Below, piece after piece: positions 17,870 through 29,986 of a stretch of DNA of 64,000 nt. Under the pieces are notes generated by a model, which saw nothing but the letters and a program-made list of their open reading frames with translations, was not told the DNA's origin and made no database searches. This DNA comes from Campylobacter anatolicus. Its GTDB lineage: Bacteria; Campylobacterota; Campylobacteria; Campylobacterales; Campylobacteraceae. The translations under genes were made by a program, and so were the position numbers. Positions within the stretch are counted from its first letter, which is position 1. Each line of letters opens with the position of its first letter. The stretch spans positions 434,001 to 498,000 of the forward strand of contig NZ_JAGSSY010000001.1 in assembly GCF_018145655.1 (NCBI RefSeq), given 5' to 3'.

Positions 17870-18800
17870 ACTACATTTGGGAAATTATTTCGCCTCTATC
17901 AAACAAATGGTTAAGGCACAAGAAAACAGCGAGATGTTTATATTTATCGCAAACTATCATGCGATGACATCAGTAAGTGATGCTAAAATGCTTAGACAAA
18001 ACACGCTTGAAGCAGCAGCTGCATTTTTATCGCTAGGTATTGATCCAGATAAAAGCGTATTTTGGGTGCAAAGTGATGTTAAGGAGGTACTTGAGCTTTA
18101 CTGGGTGCTAAGCCAATACACGCCGATGGGGCTGCTAGAACGTGCTCACAGCTATAAAGACAAGATTGCCAAAGGTTTTAGCACTCAGCACGGACTTTTT
18201 AGCTATCCTGTGCTTATGGCAGCAGATATATTGCTTTATAGCTCAGAGATTGTACCAGTAGGTAAGGATCAGATTCAGCATGTTGAGATCGCACGTGATA
18301 TAGCGATAAAATTTAATAACGAACACGGAGAGATTTTAACTATACCAACGCACCGAGTAGATGAAAATGTCGCGACCGTACCCGGAACAGATGGGGCTAA
18401 GATGAGTAAAAGTTATGGTAATACAATAGATATATTTGCCGATGCTAAGACGCTTAAAAAGCAGATAAACTCAATCGTTACTGAGCCGATCGCAGTTGAA
18501 GAACCAAAGCGATGGCAAGATGATAATGTCTATAACATTGCACGACTGTTTTTAGACACTGATGAGCAAATAGCACTACAACAACGATATGAGCGTGGCG
18601 GAGAGGGGCACGGACACTTTAAGATGTATCTAAATGAGCTTGTTTGGGAGTATTTTGCCTCTGCACGTGAGAAATTTGCGTATTATATAAGCCATACAGA
18701 TAAAGTGGAACAAATTTTAAGTGATGGTGCAGCAAAAGCCCGTAAAGTTGCACTTCCTTTGATAGAAAAGGTGCGAAACGCAACTGGAATTTATAGATAG
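17835..18800 (+). CDS. trpS: tryptophanyl-tRNA synthetase
   Basis: This 321-residue class I synthetase has the HIGH-like PSGKLHLGNYF and KMSKS in GAKMSKSYGN. The tryptophan-pocket segment GLLERAHSYKDK is also present. It charges tRNA-Trp. It starts from TTG at 17835, with AAGGA in the preceding SMR gene, and overlaps that gene by 35 bases. Confidence 0.96.
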   Translation: MRVLTGLQPSGKLHLGNYFASIKQMVKAQENSEMFIFIANYHAMTSVSDAKMLRQNTLEAAAAFLSLGIDPDKSVFWVQSDVKEVLELYWVLSQYTPMGLLERAHSYKDKIAKGFSTQHGLFSYPVLMAADILLYSSEIVPVGKDQIQHVEIARDIAIKFNNEHGEILTIPTHRVDENVATVPGTDGAKMSKSYGNTIDIFADAKTLKKQINSIVTEPIAVEEPKRWQDDNVYNIARLFLDTDEQIALQQRYERGGEGHGHFKMYLNELVWEYFASAREKFAYYISHTDKVEQILSDGAAKARKVALPLIEKVRNATGIYR

Positions 18801-18806
18801 ATTTAA

Positions 18807-20059
<1,253 letters not shown>

Positions 20060-20060
<1 letters not shown>

Positions 20061-22423
20061 TGGCTGATGAAGAGGTATTAATCCTTAAACCACCTAGTGA
20101 AGAGAGTGGGGAAGATATCGAAAATGCCGAAGAACTGATCTCTATTGAAAGTATCCAAGAAAATGAAGAAGATATCGAACAAGAGATTATACCTGAACCC
20201 ATAGAGGTAAAAAAAAGCAACAAAAAGCTTATTTTTATCATTGGGACAGCTACGGTTATCATCTTGCTTATCATACTGATAATTTTACTAAAAGATGATA
20301 AAAAAGATACAATAGACACAGAAGAATTAGCTCAAAAAATCGAGCAAAACTACCAAACGCAAAGTTTTGGTGCATCAAAGATCGATGATATGATAAATAA
20401 GGCAAATCAACTCTACGAGCGTGGCAATAAATTTGAAGCGTTAAAAATTTATGAAAATATCGCTACTTATAACCAATCTCTTTCAAATTACAATCTAGGT
20501 GTATCGCAAATGAAGCAAGATAAGTGTGAAGAGGCAATTATATCATTTACCAAAGCCATAAGCGATCAAGACAATACCGCTGTAAGTGCAATAAACGCAG
20601 CTGTTTGTTCGCTCGAATTAAATAATACTAAAAATTTTAGCTACTACATAAATTTAGCAAATTCATTTTTGCAAAACGAGCTTAATTCACCACTTTATAG
20701 TTATTATCACGCAGTAATTAATTATTACAAAGGTAATTATTACGAGGCTCTACACTCACTTTCGCACCCAAATATGCAAAATTATAAGGATAAATATGAC
20801 TATTTGAGTGCAAAAATTTTAGCAGTTTTAGGCAACAATGATGCTGCGATAGCAAAACTAGAAAATCAAAAAGAATTTAATGCCGACATTACCCTAGCTC
20901 AACTTTATGCAAATATTGCAAAATATGATAAAGCACGTGATTATCTAGCACGAGCGAGTAAAAACACAACAAATCCAGATCTTATAAAAATGATAGCTGC
21001 CTTAATAGATCTAAAAACTGGCTATTACAAAGATGCGGCTAGTTTTATAAATGATGTTTATAAACAAGATCCGCTTAAACCAAGTCAAATTTATAAGATA
21101 AAAACGGTGTTAAATCCTGAACTTTTTGATGTAAATTTAGCTCAAATACACTTTAAAGATGATATGTTTTTTAATAAAACTAGACGCTATGAGACTCTAT
21201 TTTACTTCTCGCCTTACAAAGTTTTTGATGTAAAGCAAAGTATGGAGTACATTAGAAAAGGTGGCGTAAATGTATTTTTAGATGATACTAATTCTGCAAA
21301 TGAGTATCTAGCAAAAAGTTCGGCTATCTCAAAGGTAAATATAGAGCTTAGCACGGCTATCGCAAAAGCCTTAAACTACGAGTTAAAAGAGGCTAATCGC
21401 GACTTTGCTGCACTTGCTAAAGCTCATCCACAACACTCGATACTTCAGTATAATCTAGCTCTTAGCTACGCACAATTAGGCAACTTTAGCCTTGCATCAA
21501 AGCATTTTATCGCTAGTTATCATCTTGACCCAAATAACCATTTGGCTGGAATTTTTGGTGCAATAAGTGCAGATATAACACAAACACTTGATCAAAAACT
21601 CATAGAAGAGATAAGCACAAACCTTGAAAATGATAAAAGTTTAGACCAAATAAATATTTATAATGCTCTTTTAAATTTAATCAATGAAAACCAAAGTGCC
21701 CTTATGCGATGGCTTGAAGAGCCAAAAGAGGAGAATATACTAAATATTGCATTTGACACTATAATCGCTAAAATGCTCTCACAAAATGCGATAATGAACA
21801 AAAAAACAAACAAGCTAATGCAAATTTTACCAAATGACATCATAGTAAATATATTAAATTTTATCGCACAGAATGAAACAACGAATATAAAAGAGTATGC
21901 AAAACAGGTGCAAATTTATTTTAAAAATAGAGATCTTGACGTTGATGCATTTTATCACGGAGCAAGTATAATACGCAAGCAATATATCAAACTCTTGCAA
22001 ATTTCAGGGCTGATAAATCGCGAACGTGATAAGCTACGACAAGCTCTAAAAAATGCACCTGCCAATCAAAATATAATCCAGACTTTGGCATATATAGAAA
22101 TTTTTACAAACGATTTTAAGAGTAGTTTCGCAAGATACAACAGGCTAATAGACGAGTTTAAATCAGATGATGCAAACACATTATTTTTAGCATCTGTTGC
22201 TGCCACTGGAGCAAACCAGGTACAAAATGCGATCGCCTTACTAGAGCTTACAAGACTAACAGATCCAAGTGCAATCGAAAACCGTATAGCACTTGGCTAT
22301 ATGTATCAACAAATCAACAATATCGAAGCCGCGATGATACAATATAATAAGATCGGAAATATCGATCATAAAAACGAATTTTATGATTTTATGATCGACA
22401 ATGAAGCCAAGATAAAATTTTAA
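20060..22423 (+). CDS. pflB: PflB, periplasmic TPR scaffold of the flagellar motor
   Basis: This 787-residue protein has an acidic cytoplasmic N-terminus (1-50), one membrane helix at about 57-77 and a long periplasmic region built of TPR-like helical repeats (for example [41 protein letters not shown] and [19 protein letters not shown]). Size, topology and position directly after serS match C. jejuni Cj0390 (PflB), which forms part of the periplasmic disk that recruits extra stator units and is needed for motility. It starts from GTG, and its 3' end overlaps the convergent leuA by 4 bases. Confidence 0.88.
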
Positions 22424-23937
22424 ATTTGTTTGATCTTTAGATAGCTATTCAAAGCACCGATATAAGCTTTCGCACTTGCCATCATCGTATCTATATCAAG
22501 TCCGTGCCCCATAACAGCATTATGTCCATCAAATTCAACCTTAACATCAACTTTAGCCAATGCGTCTTTGCCCTGTGAAACTGCTGTTACTTGATAGCCT
22601 TTAAGTATGCCACTTATACCACTTATACGATCAATAACTTTAAATATAGCATCGACAGTGCCATTTCCAAGTGCAGAATCGCTCGTGATCTCATCATTAT
22701 GTTTTATACTGATAGATGCACTAGCTAACGCATCGTTACAGCTACTTTGAAGAAGTCTAACTATCTCATAAATTTGTGGGATTTTCGTGATCTCTTCAGC
22801 AACTAACGCACGCAAATCATCATCAAAGATCTCTTTTTTCTTATCAGCAAGATCTTTAAATTTATCAAATGCCATATTGATCGCGTCATTATCGAGGTTA
22901 AACCCAAGTGAGTTTAGCTTATCCTTAAATGCGTGGCGACCACTATGTTTGCCAAGAACTAAAGAGTTTTTTTCAAGTCCTATACTTTCAGCCGATATAA
23001 TCTCATAAGTCTCTTTGTGCTTTAATACACCATCTTGGTGTATGCCACTCTCATGTGCAAAAGCATTTTTGCCGACTATAGCTTTATTTGGTTGTGGCTC
23101 TATACCTGTTATACTAGCGATTAAACGTGAAGTCGGATAAATTTCTTTCGTGATTATGCCTGTATAAAGCGGTGCAAACACATCGGCACGAGTTTTTATA
23201 GCCATCACAATCTCTTCAAGTGCAGCATTGCCAGCACGTTCACCGATGCCATTTATAGTACATTCAACTTGACGAGCCCCTGCAACTATACAAGATAACG
23301 AATTTGCCGTAGCCAAGCCAAGATCGTTATGATTATGCACTGAGATAACTGCTCGTCCATCTATAAATTTAGCCATCTCGCTTATCATCGCACTAAGCTC
23401 TGTTGGTAAACGATAGCCCACTGTATCTGGTAAATTTATTGTATTAACTCCAGCTTCTATGACTGCCGCACATATCTCTTTTAAAAAGTTTATCTCGCTA
23501 CGACCCGCATCTTCACAGCTAAATTCCACATCTTCGCCAAATGTTTTTGCATATTTGACCGCTTCGACAGCACGACGGATCACCTCGTCTGGTGTCATTT
23601 TTAGCTTATACTCCATATGTATCGGACTAGTTGCAATAAATGTATGTATACGACGGTGTTTTGCGGGAGACAGTGCCTCTCCGGCTACTTTTATATCGCG
23701 TTCAACTGCACGTGCAAGCGAGCAAACAACTATATTTGATGCCTGTTTTGCGATTTGATTAACTGCGTCAAAGTCACCAGGACTAGCTGCCGCAAATCCA
23801 GCCTCCATAACATCAACTCCAAGACGTTCAAGCTGAAGTGCTATCTGTAACTTTTCAGCTGTATTCATGGATGCTCCAGGGCTTTGCTCTCCATCTCTTA
23901 AAGTTGTATCAAATATTATTATTTTATTATTATCCAT
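22420..23937 (-). CDS. leuA: 2-isopropylmalate synthase
   Basis: This 505-residue enzyme has the HMGL-like TIM barrel with [12 protein letters not shown] (metal-binding Asp) and [14 protein letters not shown] (His-X-His ligands). The C-terminal LeuA regulatory domain (about 385-505) gives feedback inhibition by leucine. It performs the first step of leucine synthesis from 2-oxoisovalerate and acetyl-CoA. leuBCD are not adjacent. It is preceded by a leucine-rich leader peptide gene and a hairpin, so expression probably answers to leucyl-tRNA supply. Confidence 0.96.
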   Translation of the reverse strand: MDNNKIIIFDTTLRDGEQSPGASMNTAEKLQIALQLERLGVDVMEAGFAAASPGDFDAVNQIAKQASNIVVCSLARAVERDIKVAGEALSPAKHRRIHTFIATSPIHMEYKLKMTPDEVIRRAVEAVKYAKTFGEDVEFSCEDAGRSEINFLKEICAAVIEAGVNTINLPDTVGYRLPTELSAMISEMAKFIDGRAVISVHNHNDLGLATANSLSCIVAGARQVECTINGIGERAGNAALEEIVMAIKTRADVFAPLYTGIITKEIYPTSRLIASITGIEPQPNKAIVGKNAFAHESGIHQDGVLKHKETYEIISAESIGLEKNSLVLGKHSGRHAFKDKLNSLGFNLDNDAINMAFDKFKDLADKKKEIFDDDLRALVAEEITKIPQIYEIVRLLQSSCNDALASASISIKHNDEITSDSALGNGTVDAIFKVIDRISGISGILKGYQVTAVSQGKDALAKVDVKVEFDGHNAVMGHGLDIDTMMASAKAYIGALNSYLKIKQI

Positions 23938-23997
23938 TATTTATCCTTTTTAAATTTATAATTTTATAGTGAAAAGTTGGTTGGGTTAAGAGTAATT

Positions 23998-24084
23998 TTA
24001 TGCTACTAAAAGTAGCAGTAGAGAGTTTCTGATTTCGATTTTTGGTAAAATTTTACGTGATTTGATGACTCCGACCTCGCTCAT
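23998..24084 (-). CDS. leucine leader peptide upstream of leuA (28 codons)
   Basis: The ATG at 24084-24082 overlaps the pssA stop (ATGA) and has AAGGAG 6 bases before it. The peptide starts MSEVGVIKSRKILP and ends with SLLLLLVA. The five consecutive leucine codons (CTA CTG CTA CTT TTA) use mostly rare-type triplets, and Val and Ile codons are also frequent. It stops at 23998, 60 bases before leuA. This is the layout of an amino-acid attenuation leader like LeuL of enterobacteria: a ribosome stalls on leucine codons when charged tRNA-Leu is short. No protein product is expected to accumulate. Confidence 0.7.
   Translation of the reverse strand: MSEVGVIKSRKILPKIEIRNSLLLLLVA
24001..24017 (-). 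promoter_or_regulatory. hairpin within the leucine codons of the leuA leader
   Basis: TGCTACT and AGTAGCA are perfect 7-bp arms around a 3-base loop. The 5' arm is made from the leucine codons themselves and the 3' arm runs to the leader's last codons. A ribosome stalled on the leucine run would melt it. No U-run follows, so it is not a classical intrinsic terminator, and the read-out (Rho, pausing or translation) is open. Confidence 0.5.
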
Positions 24085-24854
24085 TCACTCTCCTTTTTCT
24101 TTAAATTTTTACTAAACATCATTAATGCCCTGATTATACCATATAAAACGTAAATGCTTATTACAATTGTTGCACTTTCAAATGGATAAAGATATAGCAT
24201 AGAAAACGCCACCACAAGTATTATAAGAATTCGCATAACGTGAGATTGTTTAAGATCTATCTTTTTAAAGCTAGGATAGCGGATATTACTCACCATTAAT
24301 ACAGCAAGAACAGCGTGAAGCAATATATAAAACCACTCAAAACCACGAAAAATATCATAATCTAAATACACGCCAACCCAAAGCACACTCACGATCGCAG
24401 CTGTTGGTATTGGAAGTCCAATAAATACGTTTGGCTCATATGTGCCTGTTGTAACATTAAATCTAGCCAACCTAATCGCACCAAATACTGCAAACATCGC
24501 TGAGATCAATGCTCCAAATCGCCCAAACTGATTGCCTATAACAAGATAAAATAAAATTGTAGGAGCAACGCCAAATGCTATTATATCAGCAAGACTATCA
24601 AATTCTATACCAAATTTACTAGTCGTCTTAGTAAGTCGTGCCACACGTCCATCAAGCCCATCTAATATAAGCGAAAGCACGATATATATGATGGCTCGCG
24701 AGTAATAACCTTGAGCTTTTAAATGCTCATCTTGGATATCAAAGCAATAACCTTGAATAGCAGAAATAATACTTACAATGCCTAAAAATGCACTCGCGGC
24801 GGTAAATAAATTTGGTAATATATACATAAGTTGCGGTTTTTGTAAATTATTCAT
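24081..24854 (-). CDS. pssA: CDP-diacylglycerol-serine O-phosphatidyltransferase
   Basis: This 257-residue membrane protein has the CDP-alcohol phosphotransferase signature DG-x2-AR-x8-G-x3-D-x3-D in DGRVARLTKTTSKFGIEFDS (ending ...LAD), on the second helix, and about seven further hydrophobic segments. It makes phosphatidylserine, which the next gene product decarboxylates. It starts 3 bases after the psd stop. Its stop overlaps the start of the leuA leader peptide. Confidence 0.94.
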   Translation of the reverse strand: MNNLQKPQLMYILPNLFTAASAFLGIVSIISAIQGYCFDIQDEHLKAQGYYSRAIIYIVLSLILDGLDGRVARLTKTTSKFGIEFDSLADIIAFGVAPTILFYLVIGNQFGRFGALISAMFAVFGAIRLARFNVTTGTYEPNVFIGLPIPTAAIVSVLWVGVYLDYDIFRGFEWFYILLHAVLAVLMVSNIRYPSFKKIDLKQSHVMRILIILVVAFSMLYLYPFESATIVISIYVLYGIIRALMMFSKNLKKKESE

Positions 24855-24857
24855 TTT

Positions 24858-25472
24858 CTAATCTCTTTTATTAAAATATCCCAAAAGTCCAGCCGAACAT
24901 ACACTCTCGCCAACACTTACACAAATTTTAGTATCTTTTGGCAAAAGCATAACCACGACACCGCTACTTAAAAAACCAAATTTTCTAGAAGCCTTTAAGC
25001 TTTGTACATTTTTAATATAAATGCTACGAGTCAAAGCTCCTGCGATAATGCGTATCATAAATTCATTTGTATCATTTTGGCATACATAAAGGACGCGTTC
25101 ATTCATAGCGTTTGAAATTTTCATATGATTACATAAGAAAAGTCCGTGCCTTTGACGTATCTCGCTCACGTTCATATCGCACGGAGCACGAAGTGAGCCA
25201 ACACCGAAAAATGACTTTTCTATCACAACTTTACTAAACTCCTTATCTTCAAATTTAGTCGTTGAGATCTCTTTAACTCTACCATCAATAGGCGCCAAAA
25301 TAGCCAATTTATCATCCGTATAAGGCTCTCTTTCAGGATCTCTAAAAAAGTATATTACAAAGACAAGTATAACTGCAAAAAATATCACTGCAATATCAAA
25401 TAATAACGCAACAATAAACAAAATAGTAAAAAAAGCGATAAATTTATAACTTGACTTTGCGACATATCCCAT
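24858..25472 (-). CDS. psd: phosphatidylserine decarboxylase proenzyme, short (PSD-A) type
   Basis: This 204-residue protein has two N-terminal membrane segments (about 10-43) and a PSD-fold domain with APIDGRVKEI, SLRAPCDMNVSEIR and FGFLSSGVVVMLLP. The serine in the last motif is the likely self-cleavage/pyruvoyl site. It converts phosphatidylserine to phosphatidylethanolamine. The length matches the compact PSD-A class and not the roughly 260-residue classical enzyme. It sits between ftsH and pssA with 2-3 base gaps, as in Cj1114-Cj1116. Confidence 0.9.
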   Translation of the reverse strand: MGYVAKSSYKFIAFFTILFIVALLFDIAVIFFAVILVFVIYFFRDPEREPYTDDKLAILAPIDGRVKEISTTKFEDKEFSKVVIEKSFFGVGSLRAPCDMNVSEIRQRHGLFLCNHMKISNAMNERVLYVCQNDTNEFMIRIIAGALTRSIYIKNVQSLKASRKFGFLSSGVVVMLLPKDTKICVSVGESVCSAGLLGYFNKRD

Positions 25473-25474
25473 CT

Positions 25475-27394
25475 TTACACCTCTTTTTTTGTTTGAGTTT
25501 CGTCATCTTCATAAACATTTAGGCGACTTTCAAGACTGTTTTCATCTTCATAAGATTTAATGATAGCACGAACTCTTTCGCCTTCGATTGTCTCCTCTTC
25601 ATAAAGTGCCGATACCATATTTTCTATCGCACCATTATATGTTTTAAGTGTATCTATCACGGCGTTATAACGCTTCTCAAGCATATTTTTAACAAACTCA
25701 TCTACCTTTTCAGCCATCTTGTCACTATAATCTTTTATCGTTTGTCCGCCATTTAAAAAAGTATTTCTCTGTTTTTCAAGTACCATTAGACCGGCTACAT
25801 CACTCATGCCATACATACTTATCATAGCTTTTATGATATCAGTTGCACGTTCAAGATCATTGCTAGCACCAGTTGAAATTTCTTTTATAAAGACTTCTTC
25901 TGCTGCACGACCACCTAGCAATACATCGACCTCTGCAATAAGCTCATGTTTTTGCATTAAAAATTTATTCTCCTCAGGTGTATTTAACGTATAACCCAAA
26001 GCTGCCAAACCACGCGGAACTATAGAAACTTTTGTAACACGTTTTGCACCCTTTGTGACCTCAGCTATAAGAGCATGTCCGCATTCGTGATATGTTACTA
26101 TTCGTTTCTCTTTTGGATTTACACGACGAGATTTCTTCTCAAGACCAGCTATAGAACGCTCGACGGCCTCAACTAAATCAGCTTGTTCTACTACTGGTTT
26201 TGACTTACGACCAGCCAAAAGAGCTGCTTCATTTATGATATTTTCAAGATCTGCACCAGCTAAGCCAGTAGTAAGTCGCCCTATCTCTTCAAGATCAACA
26301 TCTTTTGAAATTTTTACATCTTTCATATGAACTTTTAATATATCGCAACGTCCCTTAAAATCAGGCTTATCCACAAGCACTTGCCTATCAAAACGACCTG
26401 GTCGTAAAAGTGCGGCGTCTAAAATTTCAGGACGATTTGTTGCAGCGATGACGATAACTGGTGACTTATCCGCATCAAAGCCATCCATCTCTGAAAGTAG
26501 CTGATTTAGAGTTTGTTCACGTTCATCGTTTCCGCCCATTGGTCCGCTATTACGACTCTTGCCTATCGCGTCTATCTCATCTATAAAGACAATCGCAGGA
26601 GCTTCTTTTTTTGCATTTTCAAACAGATCTCTAACACGGCTTGCACCAACACCCACAAACATCTCTATAAAACTAGATGCAGACATTGAAAAAAATGGCA
26701 CATCAGCCTCACCAGCAACTGCACGTGCAAGTAACGTTTTACCAGTGCCTGGAGGTCCGACAAGTAAAATTCCTTTAGGAATTTTTGCACCCAAATTTAG
26801 GTATTTATCTGGACTTTTGAGATAATCAACTATCTCTTGAACCTCTTCTTTTGCCTCTTCTACACCTGCTACATTATCAAATTTTACATTTGGTTTTTCA
26901 GAATTTATAAGTTTTTTAGCACTTCCTATGCCTAGGATGCCACTACCCATATTTCGCTGCATCCTACTTGCAAGCAACATCCAAATTCCAAAAAATATAA
27001 ACACTGGAAGCACCCATGAAAATAGCAACTCGCTAAACCAGTTTGTATCGCTATATGCACTATATTCTATACCGTTTTGCTCTAAAAGAGGTATGAGAGT
27101 ATGATCGCTCACACGCCTTATTACATATATGTTTTTATCTATTCCAGCAGCCTTTATAGTATTGTCAGATATGGCGACTTCAGATACTTGTTTTGCCTTT
27201 ACCATATTCTTAAAATCAGAATATGATATGACTTTACTTTGCGACTGACCTATATTCATAGCTGTCATACTATCACCAGTAAAACTCCTAAACGCCAGGA
27301 CGATAATGATAGCAAAAATAGCAAATATTAATATAGGATTTTTATTAAAAAACCCATTGTTATTATTACTGTTGTTTTGTTGATTATTATTCAT
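25475..27394 (-). CDS. ftsH: ATP-dependent zinc metalloprotease FtsH
   Basis: This 639-residue protein has an Asn-rich start, two membrane helices (about 19-36 and 122-143) around a small periplasmic domain and a AAA module with [19 protein letters not shown] and the second region of homology ([10 protein letters not shown]). An M41 peptidase domain with HECGH follows. The hexamer degrades membrane and cytosolic proteins. It is the lead gene for psd-pssA and lies 12 bases after prmA. Confidence 0.97.
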   Translation of the reverse strand: MNNNQQNNSNNNNGFFNKNPILIFAIFAIIIVLAFRSFTGDSMTAMNIGQSQSKVISYSDFKNMVKAKQVSEVAISDNTIKAAGIDKNIYVIRRVSDHTLIPLLEQNGIEYSAYSDTNWFSELLFSWVLPVFIFFGIWMLLASRMQRNMGSGILGIGSAKKLINSEKPNVKFDNVAGVEEAKEEVQEIVDYLKSPDKYLNLGAKIPKGILLVGPPGTGKTLLARAVAGEADVPFFSMSASSFIEMFVGVGASRVRDLFENAKKEAPAIVFIDEIDAIGKSRNSGPMGGNDEREQTLNQLLSEMDGFDADKSPVIVIAATNRPEILDAALLRPGRFDRQVLVDKPDFKGRCDILKVHMKDVKISKDVDLEEIGRLTTGLAGADLENIINEAALLAGRKSKPVVEQADLVEAVERSIAGLEKKSRRVNPKEKRIVTYHECGHALIAEVTKGAKRVTKVSIVPRGLAALGYTLNTPEENKFLMQKHELIAEVDVLLGGRAAEEVFIKEISTGASNDLERATDIIKAMISMYGMSDVAGLMVLEKQRNTFLNGGQTIKDYSDKMAEKVDEFVKNMLEKRYNAVIDTLKTYNGAIENMVSALYEEETIEGERVRAIIKSYEDENSLESRLNVYEDDETQTKKEV

Positions 27395-27406
27395 CTGTTT
27401 CCTTGA

Positions 27407-28231
27407 TTATTTTTTAAAGACAAAGCTCAACCAGTCGTTTAGCTGTCTCATTTCAACTAGCTCAAGCTCATTAAATGTCTGCTTTATACGCTCTTTATAT
27501 ATGTTTAAAATTCCACTAAGAATTAGATATGCTCCATCCTTTAATGACGATTTTAACTCTTTAGAGAGCATAAAGATAACATCTGCGATGATATTTGCTA
27601 CGACTATGTCATATTTTTCGCTCATATCTGTAACTGAGCCAGTCCAAATTTTATTAAATTTTACATTATTTAAATTTGCATTTGATATTGAGCTATCAAC
27701 AGCTTGTTCGTCTGTATCACACGCATCTACAACGCAACCGAGTTTGGCTAAAACTATGCTTAGTATGCCACTACCACAACCTACATCAAGGGCTCTTGCT
27801 CCATCTTTAGCATACTTTTGTAAAAATGACACGCAAGAATTTGTGCTTTCATGATGACCTGAGCCAAATGCCAAAGCTGGATCGATAATGATATTTGTAA
27901 CACCACTTTTAGGTTCTTCCCAGCTTGGATGAATATAAATTCTATCTATAAGTATAGGCTTTACCGCCTTTTTATACTCATTTATCCAGTCGCGATTTTG
28001 TTTTATTTCTAAATTTATTTGCAGATCATTTGGCTTATTTGCCATTGTGCTAAGACGTGATACATACTCATTAATGCCCCACGAAAGCTCACTTAAATCA
28101 TCTTCGTCACGCACGATGATAGCACCGCCTAACTCCTCAACACAGATAACGCCAAACGAGAACAAAAGCTCTAAAATCTCATCATAAAAATGTACCGAGC
28201 AAATGCTTAGCTCATAAAATTTATCTCTCAT
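27407..28231 (-). CDS. prmA: ribosomal protein L11 methyltransferase
   Basis: This 274-residue enzyme has an N-terminal substrate-recognition domain and a SAM-binding domain with ALDVGCGSGILSIVLAKLG and VVANIIADV. The PrmA signature PALAFGSGHHEST is also present. It trimethylates L11. An upstream TTG at 28234 would add one residue, but I use the ATG at 28231, which shares a base with the cheY stop. Confidence 0.94.
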   Translation of the reverse strand: MRDKFYELSICSVHFYDEILELLFSFGVICVEELGGAIIVRDEDDLSELSWGINEYVSRLSTMANKPNDLQINLEIKQNRDWINEYKKAVKPILIDRIYIHPSWEEPKSGVTNIIIDPALAFGSGHHESTNSCVSFLQKYAKDGARALDVGCGSGILSIVLAKLGCVVDACDTDEQAVDSSISNANLNNVKFNKIWTGSVTDMSEKYDIVVANIIADVIFMLSKELKSSLKDGAYLILSGILNIYKERIKQTFNELELVEMRQLNDWLSFVFKK

Positions 28232-28596
28232 CAACTAAGAACGTCTTCGAGCTTCTCTTTTAAAACTTGTGGAGTAAAAGGCTTAACTATATAGTTATTT
28301 ACACCAGCTTTTAATGCTGTGATAACTTCAGCTTTGCCACCTTCAGTTGTTACCATTATAATAGGCATATCTACATATTTTGCATCTGCACGAACCTTTT
28401 TGACTAGCTCAAGACCATTCATCTCAGGCATATTCCAATCAGTTATAAGCACATCAATGCCCTCGTTTACACTCATTATATTCCAAGCTTCAAGCCCATG
28501 CTCTGCTTCTAAAATATCTTGATGACCTAGTCTTTGTAGAGTATTTTTTATAATTCTTCTCATTGTCGAGCTATCATCTACAACTAAAATCTTCAC
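28231..28596 (-). CDS. cheY: chemotaxis response regulator CheY
   Basis: This single receiver domain of about 121 residues has Asp7/Asp8, phospho-acceptor Asp53 in ITDWNMPEMNG, Thr in IIMVTTEGG and Lys in YIVKPFTP. It switches flagellar rotation by binding FliM. The frame is open 19 codons further upstream, but the GTG at 28596 gives the universal start KILVVDDSSTMRR and has AAAGGA 7 bases before it. It is placed upstream of prmA, as in C. jejuni Cj1118c. Confidence 0.95.
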   Translation of the reverse strand: MKILVVDDSSTMRRIIKNTLQRLGHQDILEAEHGLEAWNIMSVNEGIDVLITDWNMPEMNGLELVKKVRADAKYVDMPIIMVTTEGGKAEVITALKAGVNNYIVKPFTPQVLKEKLEDVLS

Positions 28597-28664
28597 ATAA
28601 TATCCTTTTTTTAGTAGAAATGCATCTATTTTATCAAAATTTATATTTATCAAAGCTTTAAAAA

Positions 28665-29375
28665 TTATAAAACTTTTCTAAACGCCTCTTTTAGATCTAT
28701 CAAGCCCTCATAATATGCCTTTCCAACGATCACTCCAGCTATCTCGCTATTTTTAATGAGTTGCTCTATATCACTCATATCTTTAACACCACCACTAGCT
28801 ATCGTATCTATGCCACTTGCGCGTGCCATATCAAGCGTAAAGTCTAAATTTACACCGCCTAGCATACCATCTTTATTTATATCAGTGCAGATGATAGCTC
28901 TTACTCCAGCATCTGCAAATTTAGTCGCCAACTCAGTCGCTCTCATCTGCGACACCTTAGCCCAGCCTTGTGTCGCGACAAAGCCGTCTTTAGCGTCTAT
29001 CCCAACTACAATAGGATATGTTTTAGCCATTTTTAGGACAAATTCTGGATCATTTAAAGCAATTGAGCCTAGTATCACACGCTCCACACCAAGATCTAAG
29101 TAACATTTGATACGCTCTTTATCGCGTATACCACCACCAACTTGGACTTTTAAATTTGTAGAGCGAATTATCTTTTCTATAGTGTTAAAATTTATCATCT
29201 CTCCGACAAATGCTCCATCTAGATCAACAACATGAAGCCACTTTGCACCAAAATCTTGAAAAATTTTAGCCTGATCGCTTGGTGAGTTATTATAAATCTT
29301 TGCACTATCCATAAGACCTTTGCTAAGCCTTACAACCTTACCATCTTTTAGATCAATAGCTGGAAAAATTTCCAT
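28665..29375 (-). CDS. hisA: ProFAR isomerase of histidine synthesis
   Basis: This 236-residue TIM barrel has catalytic Asp8 in [10 protein letters not shown], a second Asp in GIDAKDGF and phosphate-binding VQVGGGIRD and IASGGVKD segments. It isomerises ProFAR to PRFAR. It starts on the last base of hisH (TAATG). The rest of the his pathway, including HisF, which should work with HisH, is not in the window. Confidence 0.95.
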   Translation of the reverse strand: MEIFPAIDLKDGKVVRLSKGLMDSAKIYNNSPSDQAKIFQDFGAKWLHVVDLDGAFVGEMINFNTIEKIIRSTNLKVQVGGGIRDKERIKCYLDLGVERVILGSIALNDPEFVLKMAKTYPIVVGIDAKDGFVATQGWAKVSQMRATELATKFADAGVRAIICTDINKDGMLGGVNLDFTLDMARASGIDTIASGGVKDMSDIEQLIKNSEIAGVIVGKAYYEGLIDLKEAFRKVL

Positions 29376-29986
29376 TAAAGCTCCTTAAAATTCGATAGTA
29401 TTTTTAGTCCAACATTGTGGCTTTTCTCTGGATGTGGCTGAAAACCATAAACATTTTCATACACCACCGCACTTACAAACTCATAGCCGTATTCACTCTT
29501 TGCTAACACAAATTTATCATCACAAATGGCGTGATAGCTGTGTACAAAGTAAAGATATTCATCATCTTTTAGCCCTGTATTGATTGGAGTTTGTTTTATA
29601 AATTTCATAGTATTCCAGCCAACATGTGGTATCTTAAGTGGCGAGTTGAATTTGGATATATCAAATTTAACCACTCTACCTTCAATTAGCCCAAGTCCAT
29701 CGTTTTTACCAAACTCATCACTTGTTTCAAAAAGCAGCTGCATACCAAGACAAATTCCTAAAAATGGTCTTCCGCTTTTGACAAACTCACTTATCGCATC
29801 ATCTAAATTTGTAGCCCTTAGCTTAGTCATTGCTTCACCAAACGCCCCAACGCCGGGCAAAATTACCCTATCATATTTAATAAGCCTCTCAGGCTCATTC
29901 ACTAGCTCACACTTTGAGCCTAAAAGTTCAAATGCGTTTATCACGCTTCTGATATTACCAGCTCCATAATCAACAATACCTATCAT
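29375..29986 (-). CDS. hisH: imidazole glycerol phosphate synthase glutaminase subunit
   Basis: This 203-residue class I amidotransferase has the Cys nucleophile in [13 protein letters not shown], His and Glu in QPHPEKS, and the oxyanion region [10 protein letters not shown]. It supplies ammonia to HisF. It overlaps pglG by 4 bases, so histidine genes are here fused into the transcript of the N-glycosylation genes. Confidence 0.95.
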   Translation of the reverse strand: MIGIVDYGAGNIRSVINAFELLGSKCELVNEPERLIKYDRVILPGVGAFGEAMTKLRATNLDDAISEFVKSGRPFLGICLGMQLLFETSDEFGKNDGLGLIEGRVVKFDISKFNSPLKIPHVGWNTMKFIKQTPINTGLKDDEYLYFVHSYHAICDDKFVLAKSEYGYEFVSAVVYENVYGFQPHPEKSHNVGLKILSNFKEL

